The notes beneath the pieces were generated by a model. The model had not been told where the DNA came from. It made no database searches and worked only from the letters and a program-made list of their open reading frames with translations. The position numbers and the translations under genes were made by a program. Positions 23,542 through 32,223 of a stretch of 44,420 nt of DNA are shown piece after piece; position 1 is the stretch's first letter, and each line of letters starts with the position of its first letter. Source of the stretch: an uncultured Luminiphilus sp. Lineage in GTDB: Bacteria; Pseudomonadota; Gammaproteobacteria; Pseudomonadales; Halieaceae. The stretch is taken from positions 1-44,420 of the forward strand of contig CALSMP010000016.1 of NCBI GenBank assembly GCA_943787485.1. The letters run 5' to 3'.

Positions 23542-25502
23542 TGCGCGAGCCCCCTGCAAAAAGTCGTGCTTGGGTCGTTTGTCAGGCCGCGCTGGTGTTT
23601 GCTGGGTGCGGGCCAATAGATGACCCCTCGTTGAACGGCCTTCAATCGAATGAACTAGCGCCGTTGATTGAGGAAAGCGCCGAGCTAAATGATTTGCCAA
23701 TGCAAGACGCCATTGGTGGCTCGAAACAGTTACTCTGGGGTGATCTCCACATACATACATCGCTTTCCAGTGACGCCTATACGATGGGCGTTAGGGCTAT
23801 GCCTGATGATGTCTATCGTTTTGCCAAGGGCGAGACCATTCAGCACGGCGCTGGCTTTCCGATGACTATTCGTCGGCCTCTCGATTTTGTCGCAGTCACC
23901 GATCATGCCGAATATCTAGGTCAGGCTCGACTGGCTAACCTAGACATCCCGACCACCAGGCAGTCATTGGGCGAACTGCTGCGGAAAGGTAGCCGGTTGG
24001 ACGTCACGAAAGCGTGGGCAGAGACAGCCGCACTCATTTCCGACAACGGTTTTAAGCTCACGCTCGCTGGCGTGGACGCGTCAATTAATCGACAGGCGTG
24101 GGCAGATTCTGTTGCCGCGGCTGAGTTGCACAACAATCCTGGAGAGTTTACGACGTTAATCGGCTGGGAATGGTCAGCCTGGAAGACCTCTCTGACCGAG
24201 GGCGATGATGTCAGTATCCATTTGCATCGTAATGTGATTTACGCTGACGCCGACGTGCCAGAAATACCGTTTAGTGCGTTAGATGGCTCAGCGCCGTCTG
24301 ATCTTTGGGCGTTCTTGCGTGGGGAGCGAGCCGTGGGCAGACGGGTGATGGCCATTCCGCACAACGCGAACCTCTCGGCGGGTGGCATGTATCAACTGAC
24401 GTCGTCGGCCGCACAGCAGGAATGGGACCTTGCACCCGAAGATCGGTCATCTCTTGAGCCTATTAGCGAGATTTTGCAGGTAAAAGGTGCCTCGGAAACA
24501 CATCCTTTGCTGTCATCTCTCGACGAGTTTGCAAACTTTGAAATTGCCAATGTGGTGCCCGGTAGAGAGGCGACCTTAGCGACTGCTCGTGGGTCCTATG
24601 CGCGTGATGCGCTTAAGCGTGGCTTGATGCGCGCACGGTCGACAGGGAACAACCCATTGGAGTTCGGCTTTATCGGCTCGAGTGATAGTCATAACGCCAG
24701 CACTTCTCCTGATGAAGATAGCTACACGGGCAAGCTGCCGATGATGGATGGGTCTGCCGGCCTTCGAACGGGTGCAGCTGGACTTGGGCTCAAATACCTG
24801 ACGCCAGCGACCCAATGGGGCTCCGGCGGATTGGCGGCTGTGTGGGCCGACGGTAACAGGCGCCAGGATATTTATGACGCCTTGGCACGGCGCGAGACCT
24901 ATGCGACCAGCGGTCCAAGAATTGGACTGCGTATGTTTGGCGCCTGGTCCCTCGGTAATAACGAATCGACGGCCGAGGTAGCAGTTGCCGCAACAGATCC
25001 CGTTGGCGTGCCAATGGGTGGGCGGTTACCAAAAATCGAAGTGCCTGCAGATGAGCCAGTGTTTGTAATACATGCGGCACGTGATCCTCTGAGCGCAAAT
25101 CTTGACCGTATTCAGATTGTGAAAGGCTGGGTGGATGATGATGGTGCTGCCCATGAACGAGTCATTGATGTGGCGTGGTCGGCCGGCAGAGAACCAGATC
25201 CTTCAACAGGACGTTTGCCGCCCGTAGAAAATACAGTCAACGTTCGCGAGGCAAGCTACGAGAACACGGTGGGCGCTGCGACGTTGACAGCAGTGTGGCG
25301 GGATGAAAACTTCGACCATCGCCAGCATGCATTTTACTACGCGCGTGTTCTCGAGATCCCTACACCACGTTGGTCGACTTATGACGCAAAACGTCTGGGT
25401 ATCGCGCCTGTGGAGCCGGTAGCGATTCAGGAACGCGCCATCGGTTCGCCGATTTGGTATGTGCCTGATGGCAGATCAAGTCCTACAGCAGATACGGAAT
25501 AA
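23541..25502 (+). CDS. DUF3604 exported protein, probable lipoprotein
   Basis: This 653-residue protein starts with a basic N-terminus, a hydrophobic stretch and a lipobox-like FAGC (Cys23), so it is probably a lipoprotein facing the periplasm. The DUF3604 domain shows D68-L-H-I-H72, D121-H122 in VTDHAEYLG, IPHNANLS, SSDSHNAS and RRETYATSGPR. These His/Asp clusters resemble PHP-type metal phosphoesterases, so a metal-dependent hydrolase is likely by fold, but no DUF3604 substrate is established to my knowledge. ATG 23541 overlaps the SDR stop. The last 20 bases overlap the convergent 5-alpha-reductase gene. A paralogue lies at 33542. Confidence 0.87.
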   Translation: MREPPAKSRAWVVCQAALVFAGCGPIDDPSLNGLQSNELAPLIEESAELNDLPMQDAIGGSKQLLWGDLHIHTSLSSDAYTMGVRAMPDDVYRFAKGETIQHGAGFPMTIRRPLDFVAVTDHAEYLGQARLANLDIPTTRQSLGELLRKGSRLDVTKAWAETAALISDNGFKLTLAGVDASINRQAWADSVAAAELHNNPGEFTTLIGWEWSAWKTSLTEGDDVSIHLHRNVIYADADVPEIPFSALDGSAPSDLWAFLRGERAVGRRVMAIPHNANLSAGGMYQLTSSAAQQEWDLAPEDRSSLEPISEILQVKGASETHPLLSSLDEFANFEIANVVPGREATLATARGSYARDALKRGLMRARSTGNNPLEFGFIGSSDSHNASTSPDEDSYTGKLPMMDGSAGLRTGAAGLGLKYLTPATQWGSGGLAAVWADGNRRQDIYDALARRETYATSGPRIGLRMFGAWSLGNNESTAEVAVAATDPVGVPMGGRLPKIEVPADEPVFVIHAARDPLSANLDRIQIVKGWVDDDGAAHERVIDVAWSAGREPDPSTGRLPPVENTVNVREASYENTVGAATLTAVWRDENFDHRQHAFYYARVLEIPTPRWSTYDAKRLGIAPVEPVAIQERAIGSPIWYVPDGRSSPTADTE

Positions 25503-26283
25503 TCGCTTTTCGCTCAGGCGGATAGTCATCGAAGTTTTTGACGAACCAGCGATGCGTAAAGATCGCTCGCGGAATGAGGTTGCCTGCGGTAACCGCCAGA
25601 ACAAACACCGCCCCTAGATTCCAGGTCATCACGGCGAAGCCTGTGAATGACAGAATTTCCCCGAAGTACTGAGGACAGGACACCCAGCGGAAGCCGCCGC
25701 CATAGGGAATCTTGTAGCGGGGTTCGGTGGGGCTGGGATTGGGGGATCGCAAGTGGCGCAGAATTCGGTCGGAGTGAACGTTCAGGGTAAATCCTGTCGC
25801 GTAAATCAGGAGTCCCAACTGAAAGCGGGGATCTTGTAGCCAGTCGTTGGTGTAGTGAGAGCCAAACTCGGTGATATAAGCTGCATTGAAGTAGCCGTGT
25901 AACAGCAACGTGATCCAGCCGGCGATAACGACGCCGAGCGAAAAGCTTGCGGTGCTCCCGGGTTGCACGCGCATCAAAAGCGGAGCCACCAGCGCCCGGT
26001 TGGTATAGTGAAACATCCAGATTGCTAGAAAGATAAGAGGTACCAACTGATCCGCATGGGTGCCCATAAAAAACACCACCGGAAATACGATAAGCCCCGG
26101 CAGTTCCATCAGGACCCAGCCAAGTTTCGAGCCCAGCTTGATGCCCTTGGCGCGTTTACCCCCCCCGAAACGCCCACCGTAAGCGGCGGTTCCAAAGAGG
26201 CTAGAGCCAAAGATGAGTGCGGCGTAGACAAAGCCTATGATCAAAAGCGTGTCGTAGAGCGCATTGCCGGTATACCACTGCAT
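25483..26283 (-). CDS. Steroid 5-alpha-reductase family membrane protein (SRD5A/DET2-like, DUF1295 superfamily)
   Basis: This 266-residue polytopic membrane protein shows the steroid 5-alpha-reductase hallmarks. ELPG has Glu60 and FHYTNR has Tyr93, matching the substrate-site Glu and Tyr of the human enzymes as I recall them. These are followed by NVHSDRILRHLRSP, YKIPYGGGFRWVSCP, QYFGEI and the C-terminal FDDYPPERKAIIPYLL. The family reduces the delta-4 double bond of 3-ketosteroids with NADPH. Where relatives usually have Asn before (Y/F)-(F/L)-GE, this protein has Gln. ATG 26283 is preferred because family sequence begins there; an upstream frame to 26355 looks non-native. It is divergent from the ketosteroid-dehydrogenase-like gene. 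Confidence 0.88.
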   Translation of the reverse strand: MQWYTGNALYDTLLIIGFVYAALIFGSSLFGTAAYGGRFGGGKRAKGIKLGSKLGWVLMELPGLIVFPVVFFMGTHADQLVPLIFLAIWMFHYTNRALVAPLLMRVQPGSTASFSLGVVIAGWITLLLHGYFNAAYITEFGSHYTNDWLQDPRFQLGLLIYATGFTLNVHSDRILRHLRSPNPSPTEPRYKIPYGGGFRWVSCPQYFGEILSFTGFAVMTWNLGAVFVLAVTAGNLIPRAIFTHRWFVKNFDDYPPERKAIIPYLL

Positions 26284-26437
26284 GGAGAGAGCCTTTTTTG
26301 GTGGATGAATCGCGGACGAGATTCCTCTGTCTGGGTCCTTGATGCAAGCCGACACTATCGTCCAAACGGAGGCAGAATAGCCCGACGTCAGTCGCTAGGG
26401 TTACTGAAAGCCGAAATGTATTGCGAGAGCAGTTACC

Positions 26438-27904
26438 ATGTCGTTTGAACCTGTTTGTGAGGCCGATGTTACCCAATGGTCGGGCACCGCCGATGTGCTT
26501 GTGGTGGGTTTTGGTGGCGCGGGAGCGTGTGCGGCGATCGAGGCAGCCGATGGCGGTGCGGCGGTCGTGGTATTTGAGGCAGCCTCTGCCTCTGGGGGCT
26601 CGACCGCCCTGTCTTCGGCTGAAATTTATCTAGGTGGCGGCACCCGAATTCAGCGGGCCGTCGGTTACGACGATTCAGTGGACGATGTTTACGGCTACCT
26701 GATGGCGAGTAACGGACCCCAGGCCGATGCTGTTAAGGTCAGGGCTTATGCCGAGGGCGGTGCAGAGCACCTCGAGTGGCTGATGTCGCTCGGTGTCCCA
26801 TTTAAAGAGTCGGAGCTCAAAGAGCGAGCCATGATGGCGTTGACCGATGATTGCCTGCTGTACACCGGTAGTGAAAAAGCCTGGCCTTATGTCGACGAAT
26901 TCAAGCCGGCGCCAAGAGGGCATAACCTCGAGGTTGAGGGTGACAACGGGGGTCCGCTGCTCATTAAAATATTGACCGAGCAGGTTGCGGCGCGCGGCGT
27001 GGACGTTCATTTTGAAAGTCGTGCTCTGCGTTTAGTCGTCGATCGGTTCGGACCAGGTGCCCGTGTCATCGGTTTGGTTGTCCGCGAAGATATGGAGGAG
27101 CGTTATTATCGGGCCACCAAGGGCGTGGTGCTTTGCGCTGGTGGGTTCATTATGAATGAGGCAATGGTGGCCCAGTATTGCCCCCAGTTTTTATCGGGCA
27201 AGACGTTCATCGGCAACCCAAACGATACCGGATCCGGCATTCAAATGGCGCAGTGCGTGGGCGCCAAAGCGATCAATATGCACGAGGGCTTCCTCAGCGT
27301 GCCCTATTATCCACCTGCATCGCTGACCCATGGAATTTTCGTCAATGGTCAGGGCCAGCGGTTCATTAATGAAGACGCTTACCACGGCCGCATTGGCAGC
27401 TATTTGGCGCAACAGACCTACCCGGTTTACCTTATTGTTGGGGTCGATGATTACGGCAACTACGAACAGGAGAGTTGGCTTCAGGCGCCCATAGCCGGGA
27501 CGGGAGAGTCGCTGGAGGAGCTGGCGTCGGAGCTCAGTATCCCGGGAGACCAGCTGCTGGCGACAGTCTCCCGCTACAACGAGGATGCGCGGCGCGGAGA
27601 CGATACCTTATTCCATAAGCGGGCACCGTGGTTGAAACCGTTAGAAGGCGCGTTGGTTGCGCTTGACTGCACGCCGGGGGCGGGTGCCTTTTTTCCCTGC
27701 TTCACCTTGGGCGGACTGGATACGACCTTGGACGGCTGTGTGCTGAGCTGCAGCGATGCGGTGATTTCAGGTTTGTACGCCGCTGGGAGAACGGCCTGTG
27801 GCGTCCCTAGAAGAGGGGATGGTTATGCCTCAGGAAGCTCCGTAGGCGATGCGACATTTTCGGGTCGTCGTGCCGGTCGGGCCGCTGCGGGTGCCTCAGC
27901 ATGA
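26438..27904 (+). CDS. FAD-binding 3-ketosteroid dehydrogenase-like protein (KstD/Kst4D superfamily)
   Basis: This 488-residue flavoprotein has the FAD loop GFGGAG (24-29), then GGSTALSSAEIYLGGGT and a C-terminal FAD segment GLYAAGRT followed by GDGYASGSSVGDATFSGRR. This is the KstD/fumarate-reductase flavoprotein architecture. Length and the C-terminal pattern look closer to 3-ketosteroid delta-4(5-alpha)-dehydrogenases than to delta-1 enzymes, but this is by eye. The reaction would introduce a ring-A double bond next to the 3-keto group. It diverges from the 5-alpha-reductase gene and overlaps the SnoaL-like gene by 4 bases. A more general fumarate-reductase-like or enone function remains possible. 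Confidence 0.82.
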   Translation: MSFEPVCEADVTQWSGTADVLVVGFGGAGACAAIEAADGGAAVVVFEAASASGGSTALSSAEIYLGGGTRIQRAVGYDDSVDDVYGYLMASNGPQADAVKVRAYAEGGAEHLEWLMSLGVPFKESELKERAMMALTDDCLLYTGSEKAWPYVDEFKPAPRGHNLEVEGDNGGPLLIKILTEQVAARGVDVHFESRALRLVVDRFGPGARVIGLVVREDMEERYYRATKGVVLCAGGFIMNEAMVAQYCPQFLSGKTFIGNPNDTGSGIQMAQCVGAKAINMHEGFLSVPYYPPASLTHGIFVNGQGQRFINEDAYHGRIGSYLAQQTYPVYLIVGVDDYGNYEQESWLQAPIAGTGESLEELASELSIPGDQLLATVSRYNEDARRGDDTLFHKRAPWLKPLEGALVALDCTPGAGAFFPCFTLGGLDTTLDGCVLSCSDAVISGLYAAGRTACGVPRRGDGYASGSSVGDATFSGRRAGRAAAGASA

Positions 27905-28542
27905 GTAACGAGGCCTTGCTCGCCAGATTGGATCGATTGGAGTCACTGGACGACATTCGCCAGCTCGCCGCCAAATATTCTTTAGCACTGGACATGCGCG
28001 ATCTTGACGCGATGGTCAATTTATTTGCTCACGATATCCGGGTCGGAAAGGAAAGGGTGGGTCGCGCCTACTTTAAGCAGTGGATGGATGAAACCTTGCG
28101 CGTTCAGTTCACCGGCACAGCCCATCACATTGGTAACCATATTATCGAGTTTGAGGATCCGGATAGGGCTGTCGGTGTGGTGTACAGCAAGAACGAACAC
28201 GAGACGCCAACAGCCGACGGCGGTTGCGAGTGGGTGACTATGCAAATGCTGTATTGGGACCACTACGAGCGACTTGAGGGCACGTGGTATTTCCGGCGGC
28301 GCCTGCCTTGTTATTGGTACGCGACGGATCTCAATAAACCACCGTGCGGAGAGAACAAAATGCGCTGGCCCGATCGTGAACCCTACGAGGGGGCCTTCCA
28401 CAGTTTATTTCCAAGTTGGCGGCGGTTCTGGTCTGAGCCCCCCACTGAAGATCTTCCGGTCGTTGCACCACCGGCACCGGCCGAGCAATTTCTTGCGACA
28501 ATGCGGTCGGGCTCTGCAGACCCAAACATCCGAACCCGCTAA
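27901..28542 (+). CDS. SnoaL-like / NTF2-superfamily protein
   Basis: This 213-residue protein begins LDRLESLDDIRQLAAKYSL and continues LDMRDLDAMVNLF, the SnoaL_4 N-terminal helix pattern. A C-terminal extension of about 70 residues is rich in Trp, Pro and Arg. The ATGA overlap with the ketosteroid-dehydrogenase-like gene implies coupled translation and perhaps a functional pair, such as isomerisation or dehydration of that enzyme's substrate. It lacks the ketosteroid isomerase active-site layout. Substrate and reaction are unknown. Confidence 0.82.
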   Translation: MSNEALLARLDRLESLDDIRQLAAKYSLALDMRDLDAMVNLFAHDIRVGKERVGRAYFKQWMDETLRVQFTGTAHHIGNHIIEFEDPDRAVGVVYSKNEHETPTADGGCEWVTMQMLYWDHYERLEGTWYFRRRLPCYWYATDLNKPPCGENKMRWPDREPYEGAFHSLFPSWRRFWSEPPTEDLPVVAPPAPAEQFLATMRSGSADPNIRTR

Positions 28543-28572
28543 GCGGGGGCTTATCAACGTAAGGTAGTTTCA

Positions 28573-29652
28573 ATGTCCTATGCCAGTCTTATGGAGCCTT
28601 TAACCCTTGGCGACTTAACCTTGCGAAACCGTATCGTGATGGCGCCGATGACCCGAAGTCGCGCCCGCCAGGAAGATGATGCGGTCACTGAACTGCATGC
28701 CCTGTACTACGGACAGCGGGCAAGCGCCGGGCTGATTATTACCGAAGGTGTTCACCCCTCGGCTAATGGCAAGGGTTACAACAAAACCCCCGGCATCTAC
28801 AACGCTAGCCACGTTGAAGCCTGGTCAGCTGTCACCGACGCAGTACATCAACGGGGCGGGCTGATCGCCTGTCAGCTCATGCACTGTGGGCGGGTAGGTC
28901 ATTCTCTTAACAAAGCATCGGGCACCCGGTTTTTAGCACCCTCGGCGTTGGCAGCACAGGCTGAAATCTTTACCGAGCAGGGTATGAAGGCCATGCCGGT
29001 GCCGGAGGCGATGTCCAAGGCGGACATTACAGAGGTTATTAGCGATTACCGCCGGGCAGCGGGATTTGCCCTCGAGGCAGGTTTTGATGCTATCGAGCTT
29101 CATTGCGCGTCGGGTTATCTGCCAGCGCAATTTTTGGCCAGCGGCAGCAACACACGGGACGATGAATACGGGGGACCTCTGGAAAATCGATTGCGCTTCA
29201 TCTCCGAGCTGTTGGAAGCACTTTCCGAAGAGGTGGGCGCCAGCCGCATCGGCCTGCGAATCTCCCCGGGCAATCCGTATAACGATCACGTTGATGATGA
29301 TCCAGTGAGTACCTATAGCGCGTTGTTGATGCTAGCTGACAGGCATGGTCTGGCTTGGGTGCATGCGATCAGGATGGCATCAACGGGTATTGATAGTCTC
29401 GCGCTGACGAGGCAACACTACGGGGGCGCCTTGATTGGCAGCGATAGCTTTGACCCGAAGGAGGCTGATGCCTTTATTGCAGAACGGCGTGTCGATGCGG
29501 TGTCTTTCGGCCGTGCTTACATAGCCAATCCTGATCTTGTAGAGCGTTTTCAGCTAGGTGCCGAACTCAACCCCATGGATAAAAAAACAATCTATGGGGG
29601 ATCCGGGACTGCAGGATATACCGATTACCCCGCATTGCCGTCCGCCAGCTGA
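28573..29652 (+). CDS. Old yellow enzyme family flavin ene-reductase
   Basis: This 359-residue OYE has RNRIVMAPMTRSRA at the N-terminus and QLMHCGRVGH in the middle. The active-site segment IELHCASGYLPAQFL keeps His177 and the proton-donor Tyr182, but the second substrate-binding residue is Ser180 where Asn or His is usual. NTRDDEYGGPLENR and the C-terminal SFGRAYIANPDLVERF complete the family pattern. FMN-dependent reduction of an alpha,beta-unsaturated carbonyl with NAD(P)H is expected. It lies 30 bases after the SnoaL-like gene. The Ser change may alter carbonyl binding. A steroid-enone substrate is inferred. Confidence 0.9.
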   Translation: MSYASLMEPLTLGDLTLRNRIVMAPMTRSRARQEDDAVTELHALYYGQRASAGLIITEGVHPSANGKGYNKTPGIYNASHVEAWSAVTDAVHQRGGLIACQLMHCGRVGHSLNKASGTRFLAPSALAAQAEIFTEQGMKAMPVPEAMSKADITEVISDYRRAAGFALEAGFDAIELHCASGYLPAQFLASGSNTRDDEYGGPLENRLRFISELLEALSEEVGASRIGLRISPGNPYNDHVDDDPVSTYSALLMLADRHGLAWVHAIRMASTGIDSLALTRQHYGGALIGSDSFDPKEADAFIAERRVDAVSFGRAYIANPDLVERFQLGAELNPMDKKTIYGGSGTAGYTDYPALPSAS

Positions 29653-29707
29653 CTAAACCAGCTGATTAAAAAGTGGAAAAGATCAAAATGCGGGCGCGAT
29701 TAACACG

Positions 29708-31315
29708 ATGAAGAAGACACGCTGGGATATTGTGATTGTGGGGGGAGGCGCTGCTGGCTGCCTGCTCGCAAACAGGCTTTCCCAGGATAGCGGCCGGTCC
29801 GTGTTATTGCTGGAGGCCGGTCCCGATGGGGATAAGTTGGTGATCAAAATCCCTGCCGGCTGGGCAGAAATTGCCTACGGCAAAACCTACAACTGGGACT
29901 TTGCCACGGAGCAAGAGCCGGCGCTGGGTGGTCGCAGTATCCTGTGGCCGCGAGGCAAGGTGTTAGGGGGCAGCACGGCGACGAATGGTATGGTCTATGT
30001 TCGCGGACAGCCCGAGGATTTTGACGCTTGGGCCGACGCGGGTGCGGAGGGCTGGGATTGGCAATCCGTTCGCCCCTTTTATGAGGCGTTTGAAGCCCCT
30101 GAAGGAAATCCCAGCAACAGCCCGGCGGATCCAGCAGGTGGCGAGCTAAAGCTTACAAAGCGACAAAGCAACCCCTGGGGTGATCGATTTATTGCCGCCT
30201 GCGAACAGGCCGGGATCCCGCCTCGATCAGACTACAACCGCGGTGAGCAGAGGGGCGCTGGTTACTATCAGCACACGCTACATCAGGGTGTCCGACTGAG
30301 CGCTTATCGCGCCTTTCTCCAGCCCGTTCTCCAACGAAAAAATCTGTGGGTGAGTCCGAGTACGGTGGTGGATGCTATCGAGTTTCAGGGCGCAAGGGCC
30401 GTCGCCGTGAGGGCAGTGACACGGGGGCGGGCGCATCGCCTAGAGGCTGGCACGGTAGTTCTTGCAGCGGGGGCGATCGGATCTCCCGCTGTTTTACAGC
30501 GCTCCGGTATTGGCGACGCTGAATACCTGGCCGATCTCGGAATCGACGTAGTGTGCGACATGCCCGGAGTTGGTCAAAACCTGCAGGATCACTACGGCGC
30601 TATGGTGAGTATGGGGGTGTCAACGGGTGGCACCGTGAAAGCCTCAATGCGCCCTGATCGATTGTTCGGTGAACTCTGGCGCTATCTACGTCGTCGGGAG
30701 GGGCTGTTGGCGATGCCCTCGGCTGACGTCTTTGCTTTTCATGGCTCCCCCGACTCGCCTTCAAGACCGGATACTCAGGTTCACTTCACGCCGGCATCGG
30801 GCTATCGCGATGATGCGGGTAAGACCCACATCGACTCGTTAGAGGGAATTACCGCAATCACTTATCCCATGCGACCGACGAGTCGCGGAATTATCCGAGT
30901 CAGATCCAAAGATCCGACAGAAGCCCCATCGATTAGGGCCAATTATCTGAGCACAGCTCATGATCAGCGGGTGTTGATTGAAGGGATCAAGACGTTGCGG
31001 CGTGTGTTTGAGGCTCCTGCATTTGAGGGAGAGGCCGCAGTCGAAATTCGCCCTGGTGCAGATTGTCTTTCGGATCAGGATTTATTGGCCTATGCGCGAA
31101 CAAACGGGACCACCGGCTATCATCCAGTAGGGACCTGCAGAATGGGTGGTGATGCCGAATCTGTGGTGGATACAGCTCTAAAGCTTCGTCATGTTGAAAA
31201 TATCTATGTCGCCGATGCGTCGATTATGCCCATGTTAGTCTCGGGTAATACAATGGCGGCGACCTATATGATTGCCGAACGAGCCAGTGCTTTTATTGCT
31301 CGAGATCTGGCCTAA
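29708..31315 (+). CDS. GMC-family flavin alcohol dehydrogenase/oxidase
   Basis: This 535-residue enzyme has the FAD loop VGGGAAGC near residue 10, the GMC signature region WPRGKVLGGSTATNGMVYVR, and the C-terminal catalytic pair His in YHPVGTCRMG and Asn in VSGNTMAATYM. Family members (choline dehydrogenase, glucose or cholesterol oxidases, PEG dehydrogenase) oxidise alcohols to aldehydes or ketones. The sequence looks like the dehydrogenase (BetA-like) side rather than cholesterol oxidase of Streptomyces type. ATG 29708 has no clear ribosome site. It lies between an OYE and an amidohydrolase-like gene. Oxidation of a steroid or side-chain hydroxyl is inferred. Confidence 0.9.
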   Translation: MKKTRWDIVIVGGGAAGCLLANRLSQDSGRSVLLLEAGPDGDKLVIKIPAGWAEIAYGKTYNWDFATEQEPALGGRSILWPRGKVLGGSTATNGMVYVRGQPEDFDAWADAGAEGWDWQSVRPFYEAFEAPEGNPSNSPADPAGGELKLTKRQSNPWGDRFIAACEQAGIPPRSDYNRGEQRGAGYYQHTLHQGVRLSAYRAFLQPVLQRKNLWVSPSTVVDAIEFQGARAVAVRAVTRGRAHRLEAGTVVLAAGAIGSPAVLQRSGIGDAEYLADLGIDVVCDMPGVGQNLQDHYGAMVSMGVSTGGTVKASMRPDRLFGELWRYLRRREGLLAMPSADVFAFHGSPDSPSRPDTQVHFTPASGYRDDAGKTHIDSLEGITAITYPMRPTSRGIIRVRSKDPTEAPSIRANYLSTAHDQRVLIEGIKTLRRVFEAPAFEGEAAVEIRPGADCLSDQDLLAYARTNGTTGYHPVGTCRMGGDAESVVDTALKLRHVENIYVADASIMPMLVSGNTMAATYMIAERASAFIARDLA

Positions 31316-31337
31316 AAACTCTCACGAGGAATTCCCT

Positions 31338-32207
31338 ATGCCAATGCCTACCGACGTGCCAATTATTGATCTAATGCTGGCGGTGCCGAATGACGACACA
31401 TCGAATTTCTACGATTTTATCCGCCCTTTGCTGATGGACGAGCAGAGCCGTCAAATGTTCAAAATGCCGGCCCAGTACATGTTCAAAGACCTGCCGAAAG
31501 TGGGAAAGCGGGATGACTATATCGCTTACACCCTGGAAAAAATGGACGAGTTCAATATTGAAAAGGCGATGCTGGGCGTAGATGAGGGCCAGTATCAGAC
31601 GCAGAACGAAGCGGTGAAGAATCATCCGGATCGATTTTTTGCGTCCTATGACTGTAACCCCAATAACGGCATGGAGGAGGTCAGAAAAATTCGACGCCTC
31701 AAAGAGGAGTACGATATTAAGTCAGTGAATGCGTTTCCCGCTGGCTTGTGTCCTCAGGTATCGTTGGCAGATAAAAAATGGTACCCCATTTTTGTGACCT
31801 GTATTGACCTAGACATTCCCTTTTGTCCCTGTGTCGGCGTACCGGGCCCGCGAATTCCCATGGAGCCTCAAAAGGTCGAGCACCTCGATGAGATCTGTTG
31901 GTTTTTTCCCGAGCTCAAAGTGGTGATGAAACACGGTGCCGAACCCTGGACCGATCTAGCGTGGAAGCTGATGCTCAAGTACGAAAATCTGTTTTACATG
32001 ACCAGTGCTTTTGCGCCAAAGCATTATCCCAAAGACATCATCAACTTCGCGAATACCCGCGGTGCCGACAAGATTATGTATGCGGGCTACTTTCCTATGG
32101 GTCTCAGCCTCGAGCGCATTTTTGGCGACATGCCCGACGTGCCGTTCAAGGATGAGGTGTGGCCCAAGTTTCTCCGGGAGAACGCCAAGCGCGTTTTCAA
32201 GGTGTAG
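31338..32207 (+). CDS. Amidohydrolase-2 fold protein lacking most metal ligands
   Basis: This 289-residue TIM-barrel protein aligns by pattern with amidohydrolase_2 enzymes: FPELKVVMKHGAEPWTDLAW and a late segment DKIMYAGYFPMGLSLERI. The first strand reads PIIDLML, with no Asp-x-His, and the late GSDYP position reads AGYFP, so the metal Asp is gone. Only His in MKHG is clear. It may be a pseudoenzyme, a regulatory partner, or an enzyme with a new mechanism. The gene is intact and has a good ribosome site (GAGGA) before ATG 31338, so decay is unlikely. It ends the plus-strand operon. The paralogue at 16377 keeps all ligands. Confidence 0.8.
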   Translation: MPMPTDVPIIDLMLAVPNDDTSNFYDFIRPLLMDEQSRQMFKMPAQYMFKDLPKVGKRDDYIAYTLEKMDEFNIEKAMLGVDEGQYQTQNEAVKNHPDRFFASYDCNPNNGMEEVRKIRRLKEEYDIKSVNAFPAGLCPQVSLADKKWYPIFVTCIDLDIPFCPCVGVPGPRIPMEPQKVEHLDEICWFFPELKVVMKHGAEPWTDLAWKLMLKYENLFYMTSAFAPKHYPKDIINFANTRGADKIMYAGYFPMGLSLERIFGDMPDVPFKDEVWPKFLRENAKRVFKV

Positions 32208-32223
32208 GGATTTAACAATCCCT
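32206..32223. terminator. Short hairpin between convergent genes, weak terminator candidate
   Basis: AGGGATT-TAAC-AATCCCT is a perfect 7-bp stem with a 4-base loop between the stops of the amidohydrolase-like and MaoC genes. Neither side carries a T-tract, so it is at best a weak bidirectional terminator or an RNA 3' end stabiliser. Confidence 0.35.

Noticed and set aside
29708..31315. Possible loss of the second catalytic residue in the GMC enzyme, because the usual GNTNAP reads GNTMAA
   Set aside because: The catalytic Asn corresponds to the first Asn (SGN), which is present; the change is at a non-catalytic position.
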